30,022 nucleotides of DNA. It comes from Guillardia theta CCMP2712. Its lineage: Eukaryota > Cryptophyceae > Pyrenomonadales > Geminigeraceae. This document shows positions 20,829 through 27,618 of the stretch, in pieces (position 1 is the first letter of the stretch; each line of letters opens with the position of its first letter). Under the pieces are notes generated by a model that was not told the origin of the DNA, did not search any database, and was given only the letters and a program-made list of their open reading frames with translations. The stretch spans positions 207,252 to 237,273 of the forward strand of contig NW_005434600.1 in assembly GCF_000315625.1 (NCBI RefSeq), read 5' to 3'. Position numbers and translations under genes: made by a program.

Positions 20829-21102
20829 TCTTGCTCGTCCTAATCCAGAGGAGGGGCATGCGGGGTGTGAGCCCGAGAAGGCAAGCAGGTCAGGGCAGGA
20901 AGCAGATGAGAGGATACAGACAGTCGCAGGCACTCTGACGGTGACAAGAGGAGGCGAGAGGGGACAAGGATAGACGGACAGTGAGAGAGGGGAAGAGGGA
21001 GGGAGGGTGGGTGGAGGGGCGACGGGCTGGAGGTGACGTGTGGATAGTAAAGCTGACCTCGGCAAAGCTGCAACGTGTGGGTAGTAAAGCAAGTCTTCTG
21101 GA

Positions 21103-21133
21103 TCGATGCGTGTTGAGATCCGTCGAAATATCC
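21103..21133 (+). promoter_or_regulatory. Shared upstream element with AATATCCA, copy 2
   Basis: TCGATGCGTGTTGAGATC followed by AATATCCA lies about 185 bp upstream of the M2 start. It resembles the blocks upstream of P2 and P3. The TATCCA core is a known site of plant SHAQKYF-class MYB proteins. Autoregulation is inference. Confidence 0.45.
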
Positions 21134-21184
21134 ACCGTAGATATGCGCTGTGGTGCAAATATCTGGACAGGTGCTAGGGGAAGG

Positions 21185-21940
21185 GAGGCGGAGGACAAAC
21201 GGTCAGGCTTACCGGATATCAAGAAGCCTCGCTAAGCTCCCTCGTCCTCCTCCTCCCAGCCTCTCTCCAGCCGCCTCCCCTCCTCCCTCCTCCTGTCTTG
21301 TCTCCCCGTCTCCGCATGGACCCTCCCCACGACCCTGCCTCCCTACCCTACCAGTGGACCTCCCAGGACCCCGTGGCTCTAGAGGACGCCATCGACGCGA
21401 TCTTCAGGCCTCCTGCTACGGCACATGCCAGCTGTCGCCGCCGGCCCGTCAAGCTCGAGCTGCACCCCACGGCCCGCCCAGATGCCTCTTCTCGCCTCCT
21501 GCCCTCGTCGCAGATGGCAGCAGCCCGGCAGTCCCCGAAGGCTCACGCAAGCCCGACGGCGAGGACGTGCTGGCAGCCCGTTGCAAGCATAGCAGAGCTG
21601 CATGCGGGCTTGCCTCAAGGCTCGTCCGCGTCCTCCTCTTGGTCCTCTTCCTCAACGTCGCCGCGTCTTCTTGCCTCCTCGTCGCTATCCTTCTCTACTC
21701 CTCCTTCCCTCGGAGCCAGAGGGTCAGGAGGCTGGACGGAGGACGAGCATCAGCGCTTCCTCGTCGCGCTCAGAGACTACTGCCCTGACGCTGAGACGAG
21801 GGCTGCTCAGGACGGGCGCGTGCGGGTAGGGCTGGGCAAGAACGCCGCCTACTTCATCTCGAGGGCGATCGGGACGAGGACGGCGTCGCAGGTGCGGTCG
21901 CATGCACAGAAGTACTTCGAGGGCCAGGGAAGGAGGTGAG
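21185..21940. repeat. Inverted duplication, left arm (carries M2)
   Basis: This segment reappears in reverse complement at about 23629-24366 with few differences, including the 5' flank GGCTTACCGGATATCAAGAA. The spacer between the arms is about 1.7 kb. Confidence 0.9.
21316..21939 (+). CDS. SHAQKYF-class MYB-like protein M2
   Basis: 207 aa from the ATG at 21316. Residues 14-30 hold WTSQDPVALEDAIDAIF, the motif shared with M1, M3 and M4. A long Ala/Ser/Pro-rich linker follows, including a hydrophobic/Ser stretch (about 100-130). The MYB domain runs from GGWTEDEHQRF to SHAQKYF (195-201) and ends six residues before the stop. It has the same enlarged MYB repeat as M1, with KNAAYFISRAIGTRT in place of RGVAYFISRAIGTKT. 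It lies on the left arm of the inverted duplication, and its twin M3 differs by only a few residues until the C terminus. An upstream TATCCA element is present. Confidence 0.88.
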   Translation: MDPPHDPASLPYQWTSQDPVALEDAIDAIFRPPATAHASCRRRPVKLELHPTARPDASSRLLPSSQMAAARQSPKAHASPTARTCWQPVASIAELHAGLPQGSSASSSWSSSSTSPRLLASSSLSFSTPPSLGARGSGGWTEDEHQRFLVALRDYCPDAETRAAQDGRVRVGLGKNAAYFISRAIGTRTASQVRSHAQKYFEGQGRR

Positions 21941-22699
21941 GAGAACGACGTCCAGGGCTGGTCATGAAAGGGAGGCACATCTACAACACCAGGCCATGTT
22001 TCAGGTTTACTACAACATTCTCTACGAACCCTTGGAGGCTTCAAGCCAATTGTAGCTAAATCTGTGGCCGGCTAGCAAGCTTGCAAGGACCGATATCGAG
22101 CAGCGATGATATGATATCGATGATGATATCCATGTAGCGGAGTTGCATTGCTCACTGCAGCACACTATGAAGCCCGAACGACTCATCGTGATACGTCTCA
22201 GCTTCCTTGCAAACACAGAGACTCGAATCACCATTTTTCCTACGACGTGATGTGGATAAACGATCTGTTACCAAGTACATGACCATCATAGCAATGCCTT
22301 CATTGCCCAAGAGAGAGCCCTTTTACAAACACTCTCCCACCCTTCAGGCCCTGCATCCTTCAAGTGTCTTTGCTTCACTCTCTTACGAAGAACCTGATCC
22401 AATGCAGCAACGTTCTTTCCTCTTGTATCATGACCTGCTGGCTAGGTTCTTCCTCGCCTTCCTTGACTAGGAGGCCCTCCCCACCGCAGACGCTCTTCCC
22501 TCCTTTGTCCTCGCCCGTACTTGCGGAGGCTCGTCCTCCCCATCCTCGGCATCCGACACCCTCTTAGAGCCCGCACGCCACACCAACGCTCTCATGCCTT
22601 GCAGCGCATCTGACAAGCTCGGCTTGCTTGTCTGCTTGTGTCTGCAGCCCACCCGGACACCCTTCACCTGCGCTTCTAGTCTGCCCAGCGCCTCCTCCC
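21941..22699. other. Spacer of the inverted duplication, left part
   Basis: No intact gene seen. It includes a short ATGATATCGATGATGATATC near-palindrome around 22104-22125. The rest is unremarkable. Confidence 0.45.
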
Positions 22700-22745
22700 A
22701 TCCTCACTCCTACGACGCCCTCCGCACCTTGAGCGTGTCGCTGGC
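22700..22745 (-). pseudogene. Decayed fragment of the P family C terminus
   Basis: On the minus strand, CTCAAGGTGCGGAGGGCGTC matches the P-gene DNA for FKVRRAS. A stop codon (TAG) follows where the intact copies read Glu-Glu. The rest of the gene is unrecognisable. Confidence 0.6.
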
Positions 22746-22839
22746 ATCCTGCCTTCTTCATTCCCGTTGTGATAGATGACTTCTTCCATTGCGAGCAATA
22801 CTTGAAAATACAAAGAATAGAGCCTTTGAGCATGTATGA

Positions 22840-22945
22840 TGCTGGACTCCTCGCCCCACCCCGACCCGCATTCCTCCTGAGCGACCCTTGTCTCAGGCGT
22901 CAGGCAGTGGCCTCCTGAGGGCAACGAGGAACAGAGTCCTGCGTC
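22840..22945 (-). pseudogene. Decayed fragment of a SHAQKYF MYB-like gene
   Basis: The minus strand keeps TCCTCGTTGCCCTCAGGAGG, then CTGACGCCTGAGACAAGGGT and CGCTCAGGA. These match the DNA for FLVALRDYCPDAETRVAQD of M1-M4, with base changes and indels. The SHAQKYF end is gone. The order MYB fragment then P fragment on one strand repeats that of M3-P4. Confidence 0.65.
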
Positions 22946-23135
22946 ATGGGAGCTGAGAGCTCCGCAGACTCCGCGACACGGTGAGGCCCCGGAAGTCAGG
23001 ATCTCGGCACCATGGCATGCCATGGCGGTACAGCACTGGGGCAGCACGGTCAGACACCACGACTGTAGCTTGCGGTCCTCGCTGATCAGTGGGTCCGAAG
23101 TAGTGACGAGCTTCAAGCTGATCCTTCTTGATCAC

Positions 23136-23196
23136 TTCATTATTCATATCATACATATCGCCATCACCAACGTCTTTCTAGACCTATCCTATCATA
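23136..23196 (-). promoter_or_regulatory. P-gene 3' element downstream of P4
   Basis: The reverse-complement copy of the element at 20141-20200 begins about 70 bp after the P4 stop at 23267. Confidence 0.5.
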
Positions 23197-23266
23197 CTGC
23201 GACACCCCAACAGTTTTCCTCCCTTTCTCTTGGGGATCCAGTACTCCCTTCCACACAGCTCCTGCC

Positions 23267-23505
23267 CTACCCCCATCGCCTCTCCTCCGATGCTCTCCGC
23301 ACCTTGAACATCTCGCCAAACTCCGCCCTCAAGAGCTTCCACTTGTCGAAACACCCCTCGTGCCCGAGGGGGGGGGAGCATGGGAGGGGAGGGACGGCTG
23401 GACAGACGTAGGGGGAGGGAGGTCGTCGGCGAGCAGGTCGAGCAGAGGAGCAGCGACGAGCAGGAGCAGGGCAGTGAGGCTGGAGAAGGTCCTCCTGATG
23501 AGCAT
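23267..23505 (-). pseudogene. Frameshifted small hydrophobic-leader protein P4
   Basis: From a Met at 23505 the frame reads MLIRRTFSSLTALLLL and LLDLLADDLPPP as in P2 and P3. It then leaves the family frame at a run of nine C (plus-strand G, around 23368-23376) and stops at 23329. The family C terminus (GCFDKWKLLRAEFGEMF, then KVRRASEERRWG) continues in another frame to the TAG at 23267. The first 20 residues of the P2/P3 leader are missing; the frame instead runs in from the MYB gene M3. It may be a pseudogene, a fusion gene or a homopolymer sequencing error. Confidence 0.7.
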
Positions 23506-24237
23506 GCGGACGTCGCCGAGCAGGAGTTCATCCAGCTCCTGCCCTTCCTCTTGTCTGTCTCGCCCCCCCCCCCCTTGATACACCGATGGTGCTCTACATC
23601 CAAGCCCTGTCTCCTCACCTCCTCTCTGGCCCTCGAAGTACTTCTGTGCATGCGACCGCACCTGCGACGCCGTCCTCGTCCCGATCGCCCTCGAGATGAA
23701 GTAGGCGGCGTTCTTGCCCAGCCCTACCCGCACGCGCCCGTCCTGAGCAGCCCTCGTCTCAGCGTCAGGGCAGTAGTCTCTGAGCGCGACGAGGAAGCGC
23801 TGATGCTCGTCCTCCGTCCAGCCTCCTGACCCTCTGGCTCCGAGGGAAGGAGGAGTAGAGAAGGATAGCGACGAGGAGGCAAGAAGACGCGGCGACGTTG
23901 AGGAAGAGGACCAAGAGGAGGACGCGGACGAGCCTTGAGGCAAGCCCGCATGCAGCTCTGCTATGCTTGCAACGGGTTGCCAGCACGTCCTCGCCGTCGG
24001 GCTTGCGTGAGCCTTCGGGGACTGCCGGGCTGCTGCCATCTGCGACGAGGGCAGGAGGCGAGAAGAGGCATCTGGGCGGGCCGTAGGATGCAGCTCGAGC
24101 TTGACGGGCCGGTGGCGACAGCTGGCATGTGCCGTAGCAGGAAGCCTGAAGATCGCGTCGATGGCGTCCTCTAGAGCCACGGGGTCCTGGGAGGTCCACT
24201 GGTAGGGTAGGGAGGCAGGGTCGTGGGGAGGGTCCAT
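23329..24237 (-). CDS. SHAQKYF-class MYB-like protein M3 with a read-through tail
   Basis: 302 aa from the ATG at 24237. Residues 1-202 are nearly identical to M2: the WTSQDPVALEDAIDAIF motif at 14-30, then the linker and MYB domain ending in SHAQKYFEGQ. Small changes just after FEGQ abolish the M2 stop. The frame therefore continues through a polar spacer (EETGLGCRAPSVYQGGGG) into the hydrophobic leader of P4, and stops in the wrong P4 frame. The result is a predicted MYB domain with a C-terminal membrane segment. It lies on the right arm of the inverted duplication. Whether the fused form is expressed is unknown. Confidence 0.75.
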   Translation of the reverse strand: MDPPHDPASLPYQWTSQDPVALEDAIDAIFRLPATAHASCRHRPVKLELHPTARPDASSRLLPSSQMAAARQSPKAHASPTARTCWQPVASIAELHAGLPQGSSASSSWSSSSTSPRLLASSSLSFSTPPSLGARGSGGWTEDEHQRFLVALRDYCPDAETRAAQDGRVRVGLGKNAAYFISRAIGTRTASQVRSHAQKYFEGQRGGEETGLGCRAPSVYQGGGGRDRQEEGQELDELLLGDVRMLIRRTFSSLTALLLLVAAPLLDLLADDLPPPTSVQPSLPSHAPPPSGTRGVSTSGSS

Positions 24238-24366
24238 GCGGAGACGGGGAGACAAGACAGGAGGAGGGAGGAGGGGAGGCGGCTGGAGAGAGGCTGGGAG
24301 GAGGAGGACGAGGGAGCTTAGCGAGGCTTCTTGATATCCGGTAAGCCTGAAACGATCGTCCTCCGG
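23629..24366. repeat. Inverted duplication, right arm (carries M3)
   Basis: Reverse-complement counterpart of 21185-21940. Similarity covers the M gene and about 110 bp of its 5' flank, and ends close to the codon after FEGQ. Confidence 0.9.
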
Positions 24367-24460
24367 CTCCTCTATCTCTAGCTAGCTAGCGCCTTGCTCC
24401 GAGTTTACTCCCACGACGTGCGGGGATCAAGGTCACGAGGGTGCTGATGTCAGCGGGGCG

Positions 24461-24495
24461 GTAGCGATGTGGTTTGAGACCAGCACTGATATCCA
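24461..24495 (+). promoter_or_regulatory. Shared upstream element with GATATCCA, copy 3
   Basis: GTAGCGATGTGGTTTGAG followed by GATATCCA lies about 170 bp upstream of P3, the same distance as copy 1 from P2. Confidence 0.45.
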
Positions 24496-24664
24496 TAACG
24501 CATATCCCTATCTCGTTGTTAAAATACATTATAAAGCATGCACCTTTCTCACTCTACCATTTTTAGAATTCTCAGACTAGGCCTACTGCCCCTGATCCAC
24601 CGTTCTCTTCTATCACCAGGTTTCTTGCTGTCATCCGCCTGCCCGGTTTCGCACTCCCTTCCCC

Positions 24665-24940
24665 ATGCTCCTTCTCTCCCTCCCTGCTCTCGCTCCTGCC
24701 GTCGTCTTGCTCATCAGGAGGACCTTCTCCAGCCTCACTGCCCTGCTCCTGCTCGTCGCTGCTCCTCTGCTCGACCTGCTCGCCGACGACCTCCCTCCCC
24801 CTACGTCTGTCCAGCCGTCCCTCCCATCCCCTCCCATGCCCCACCGGCAGGGGAGTTTCGACAAGCGGAAGCTCTTGAGGGCGGAGTTTGGAGAGACGTT
24901 CAAGGTGCGGAGAGCGTCGGAGGAGAGGCGATGGGGGTAG
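24665..24940 (+). CDS. Small hydrophobic-leader protein P3
   Basis: 91 aa, the near-twin of P2. The leader has VVLLIRRTFSS and LTALLLLVAAPLLDLLADD. A Pro-rich linker follows, then the family C terminus FDKRKLLRAEFGETFKVRRA with SEERRWG, identical to P2. Differences from P2 fall mainly in the linker and upstream of residue 15, which suggests constraint on the C-terminal motif. The downstream 150 bp are also duplicated from P2. The function is unknown. Confidence 0.77.
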   Translation: MLLLSLPALAPAVVLLIRRTFSSLTALLLLVAAPLLDLLADDLPPPTSVQPSLPSPPMPHRQGSFDKRKLLRAEFGETFKVRRASEERRWG

Positions 24941-25030
24941 ATGTCAAGGTCGGTCATATATCCAGTGGGGACTGGGAACATGCAAGTACTGGATTAGGGA
25001 AGAGCGAGAGAGAGGATCGGTGTTGGCGTA

Positions 25031-25095
25031 TGATAGGATAGGTCTAGAGCAAGAAAGATCAGGGATATGGTGATATGTATGATACGAATGAAAGA
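25031..25095 (+). promoter_or_regulatory. P-gene 3' element downstream of P3
   Basis: Same block as 20141-20200 with a few substitutions, at the same distance from the stop. Confidence 0.55.
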
Positions 25096-25682
25096 AGCAT
25101 GCTATAAGGAATAAGGCTTGATTGAGCAATCACCAGCCTTCTCGCGGGTCCAGAGATCCTGTGAAGCATGATACCATCGGGGACGAATTGGGGACAGTTT
25201 TCCCTGCGCATCCCTCCAATTGCACGAGCTCCTGTGCCCCTACTACACGCTCTTGCAAAATACATGCTCGTAGAGCTGCCCCCGCAGCAACGGATGGCGA
25301 TTCTCACACACTGAGAACAGCCTCTTCAATGTGTCTGCTTCTGCCGCTTCCGCAAGCATCGTCATGTATCTCAAGGGTTCCAACCCGCTTTCCCGTTATA
25401 TCCAAAAGCTCGAAATCAAGCAATTTATACCCTGCGCTGATGAGCCCGCACGGTGATGAGCCCCACACGTTGCCTGGAGCACACATGACAACGTCCATGC
25501 ATTTGTTAACCTCGTACTGGCATAATGTGCAACTGCTCCCCGTGGTGATAAGAGATCGAAAACAAACATTCAACCAGGAACAAACATGCCAAGTCTTGTT
25601 CCAAGCGTGTAACGAACTTCTTCATTCTCGCTGTAACAGACGACTAACACTTGGCAATACAAGCAATAGAGCAAAATATGAT
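25096..25682. other. Intergenic with one doubtful minus-strand frame
   Basis: A minus-strand frame (25573-25304, no ATG) reads LLDFELLDITGKRVGTLEI and ends with a stop at 25304. Its composition is protein-like, but I recognise no family and see no supporting exons, so it may be a relic. Confidence 0.3.
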
Positions 25683-25800
25683 GGTAGGCGACTCTCCCCA
25701 GCCCAAGAGACTGTGACACGATCGTGACAATTTCACCTTTTCCTCGTACATATTTTAACTTAACCTTGAGTAAAGAGTCTCTGAGGGCGACGTCACGGTC
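25683..25800 (-). pseudogene. Second decayed SHAQKYF MYB-like fragment
   Basis: The minus strand keeps GTCGCCCTCAGAGACTCTTT, matching the DNA for VALRDY of M1-M4. About 65 bp further it keeps CTTGGGCTGGGGAGAGTCGC with CTACC, matching GLGRGVAY. Between them the sequence is unrelated. Its 3' flank (TTGTATTGCCAAGTGTTAGT) resembles the flank of the fragment at 22840, so the two relics are related. Confidence 0.6.
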
Positions 25801-26084
25801 CTGCAAAACGGATCCGATCATGACTGTCTCGTGAGCAGACTTAGTAAAATACTTGTAAAAATTTGAAGCAAGATATTGTTTACTACAGCCTTAAGACTTG
25901 TTAAAAATCTCTGCTGCACCTGTCTGTCAGGGGGGGTGCAAGCAAATTTATAAGGGAGCGCTCGTCGAGAGGGAGGAAGAGAGGGCCGCGGCTAGCACGA
26001 CATGCACGGCCACCCTGTGGTGGTCGAAGCATGATGCACCTGTGAACTATCCTTGATGCTCAAGAAGATGAACAGCTGATCAGC
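25801..26084. other. 5' flank of M4
   Basis: AT-rich around 25840-25920, then TGGTGGTCGAAGCATGATGC before the M4 start. No gene seen. Confidence 0.4.
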
Positions 26085-26921
26085 ATGTATAGAGATCAGT
26101 CTCGAGATCAACTGGACCAGACACCAACACTCAAGGATGGACGGGCGAGCTCGCATTCTCCGCATCGCGCAGGTGCTGAACAGACTTCAGATCAAGTACA
26201 GACGAGATTATCACAACATGATCTACATGAAACTACTCCATGGACCGCCGATGACTCTGTCCCGCTGGAGGACGCGATAGAAGCTATATTTCATTTTCCG
26301 CCCAAGTCTAAATCGAAGTCGAGGTCGAGGTCGAGGTCCACAACAACGTCAACGCCAGCGTCAGTGTCAGCATCAGCTTCAACATCTACGTCTATGTCAA
26401 TGTCCACGTCGACGTCGACGTCGACATTGACGTCGACGTCAAGACATCAGATTCAAGCTTCTCAGCAGTTTGCTGCCATGATGAATGATCCGAGCACTTC
26501 TCCACATATCCCTGCCGTACAAACAACTCAATATCAGGATGGGTGGGCTTGCTCAAGTGAAGTCTATAGTTCTGGTCCAGCAAGTCACATGATGAGGCAG
26601 CAAGCTGGGAACCTTCACTCCATGAGCCTTGCGATGCCTGCGAGCTGCAACCCAACTCCCACGAGCTCTCCTCCTACTAACTCCTCCACTGACACCTCGG
26701 GGACCTCTCGGGGCTGGACGGAGGACGAGCATCAGCGCTTCCTCGTCGCGCTCAGAGACTACTGCCCTGACGCTGAGACGAGGGTCGCTCAGGACGGGCG
26801 CGTGCGGGTAGGGCTGGGGAGAGGAGTCGCCTACTTCATCTCGAGGGCGATCGGAACGAAGACAGCGTCGCAGGTGCGGTCGCATGCACAGAAGTACTTC
26901 GAGGGCTTGATGAAGGATTGA
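26085..26921 (+). CDS. SHAQKYF-class MYB-like protein M4
   Basis: 278 aa from the ATG at 26085. Residues 53-69 carry WTADDSVPLEDAIEAIF. Residues about 72-118 are a Lys-Ser/Arg-Ser then Ser-Thr repeat encoded by TCGACG-type hexamers. A Gln/Ser/Pro-rich linker follows. Residues about 207-274 are the MYB domain, nearly identical to M1 (SRGWTEDEHQRF to SHAQKYFEG). The N-terminal half is unlike M1-M3 apart from the LEDAI motif, so M4 is the most diverged member outside the two conserved blocks. It is intronless. The Arg-Ser/Lys-Ser run could serve as a nuclear localisation signal. Confidence 0.9.
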   Translation: MYRDQSRDQLDQTPTLKDGRASSHSPHRAGAEQTSDQVQTRLSQHDLHETTPWTADDSVPLEDAIEAIFHFPPKSKSKSRSRSRSTTTSTPASVSASASTSTSMSMSTSTSTSTLTSTSRHQIQASQQFAAMMNDPSTSPHIPAVQTTQYQDGWACSSEVYSSGPASHMMRQQAGNLHSMSLAMPASCNPTPTSSPPTNSSTDTSGTSRGWTEDEHQRFLVALRDYCPDAETRVAQDGRVRVGLGRGVAYFISRAIGTKTASQVRSHAQKYFEGLMKD

Positions 26922-27618
26922 GAAAGGAAGATGCAGGGTACAAGGGAGGTGATTTTTTTATCTTTAGTTGCGTAATAGATGCATACTCGCCCGGACCAGT
27001 TATAAGCTGTTGTGACGATCTCCATCGGAGAGTTCAAGTCTTGCCCTGACCCCCTCCAACCTCCACCGGGCCCCTGCTGCGGCTCCACAGGAGCTGTGCT
27101 GCTGTCAACGTTGAAGGCCGGTGGTGGGAACTCTAACCCGCCTCAATAAAATACTAGCCTGGAAACCAAGGAGGCAGCGAAATCCGATACTCCAACGGGC
27201 CACGCAAGCGACGGCATGCACGACAAGCAGGGGAACAAGGATCAGGACAAAGAGCAGTAGCGCAAGGCTCCTGCGAGGAGGACGGCGAGACCAATGCCGC
27301 TGCCGCGTGCGCCACGGTGCGAAAGCCGCGCGCAAACGTAGCCTTGCCCTGCCGCAGTGCCGCATAAGGCCCCGGGAAGAAAGTGCGACAGTGTCAGGTT
27401 AAGTAAGTCAGGTTCAAGCCTCCTCCCGAAGTTTGAGTAAAGGGCTAGTGGGTGACTGGCTGCAGCGAATCGAGGCCCGCCTGGGCCCGGGCCGGGCGGC
27501 CCGGGCCTGGCCGGGGCCCGGGCCCTCCCTGCGCCCGGGCCCCGGCTCGGAGACGAAAGGACCCCTACCCTCTTTTGAATTTTTCGAGGTTAGGGTGGTT
27601 GGGGTGGGCGCTGGCGCA
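26922..27618. other. Intergenic, with GC-rich island
   Basis: It runs from the M4 stop to the start of the next gene. A minus-strand frame of 86 codons (27365-27105) has a hydrophobic core (LALLLFVLILVPLLVVHAV), but nothing else supports it. Block 27478-27550 is almost pure G/C with repeated GGGCCCGGGCC units that can fold back on themselves. It lies about 70-140 bp upstream of the next start codon. Confidence 0.5.
27478..27550. repeat. GGGCCCGGGCC palindromic island
   Basis: Overlapping GGGCCCGGGCC and GGCCCGGGCC units give short perfect palindromes over about 70 bp, directly upstream of the secreted-protein gene. Confidence 0.75.

Noticed and set aside
25122-25727. Plus-strand 201-codon ORF
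   Set aside because: It overlaps the MYB relic antisense, has no recognisable motif, and its composition is unlike the neighbouring genes.
27105-27365. Minus-strand 86-codon ORF with a hydrophobic core
   Set aside because: There is only one hydrophobic stretch, no family, and it lies in GC-rich intergenic DNA.
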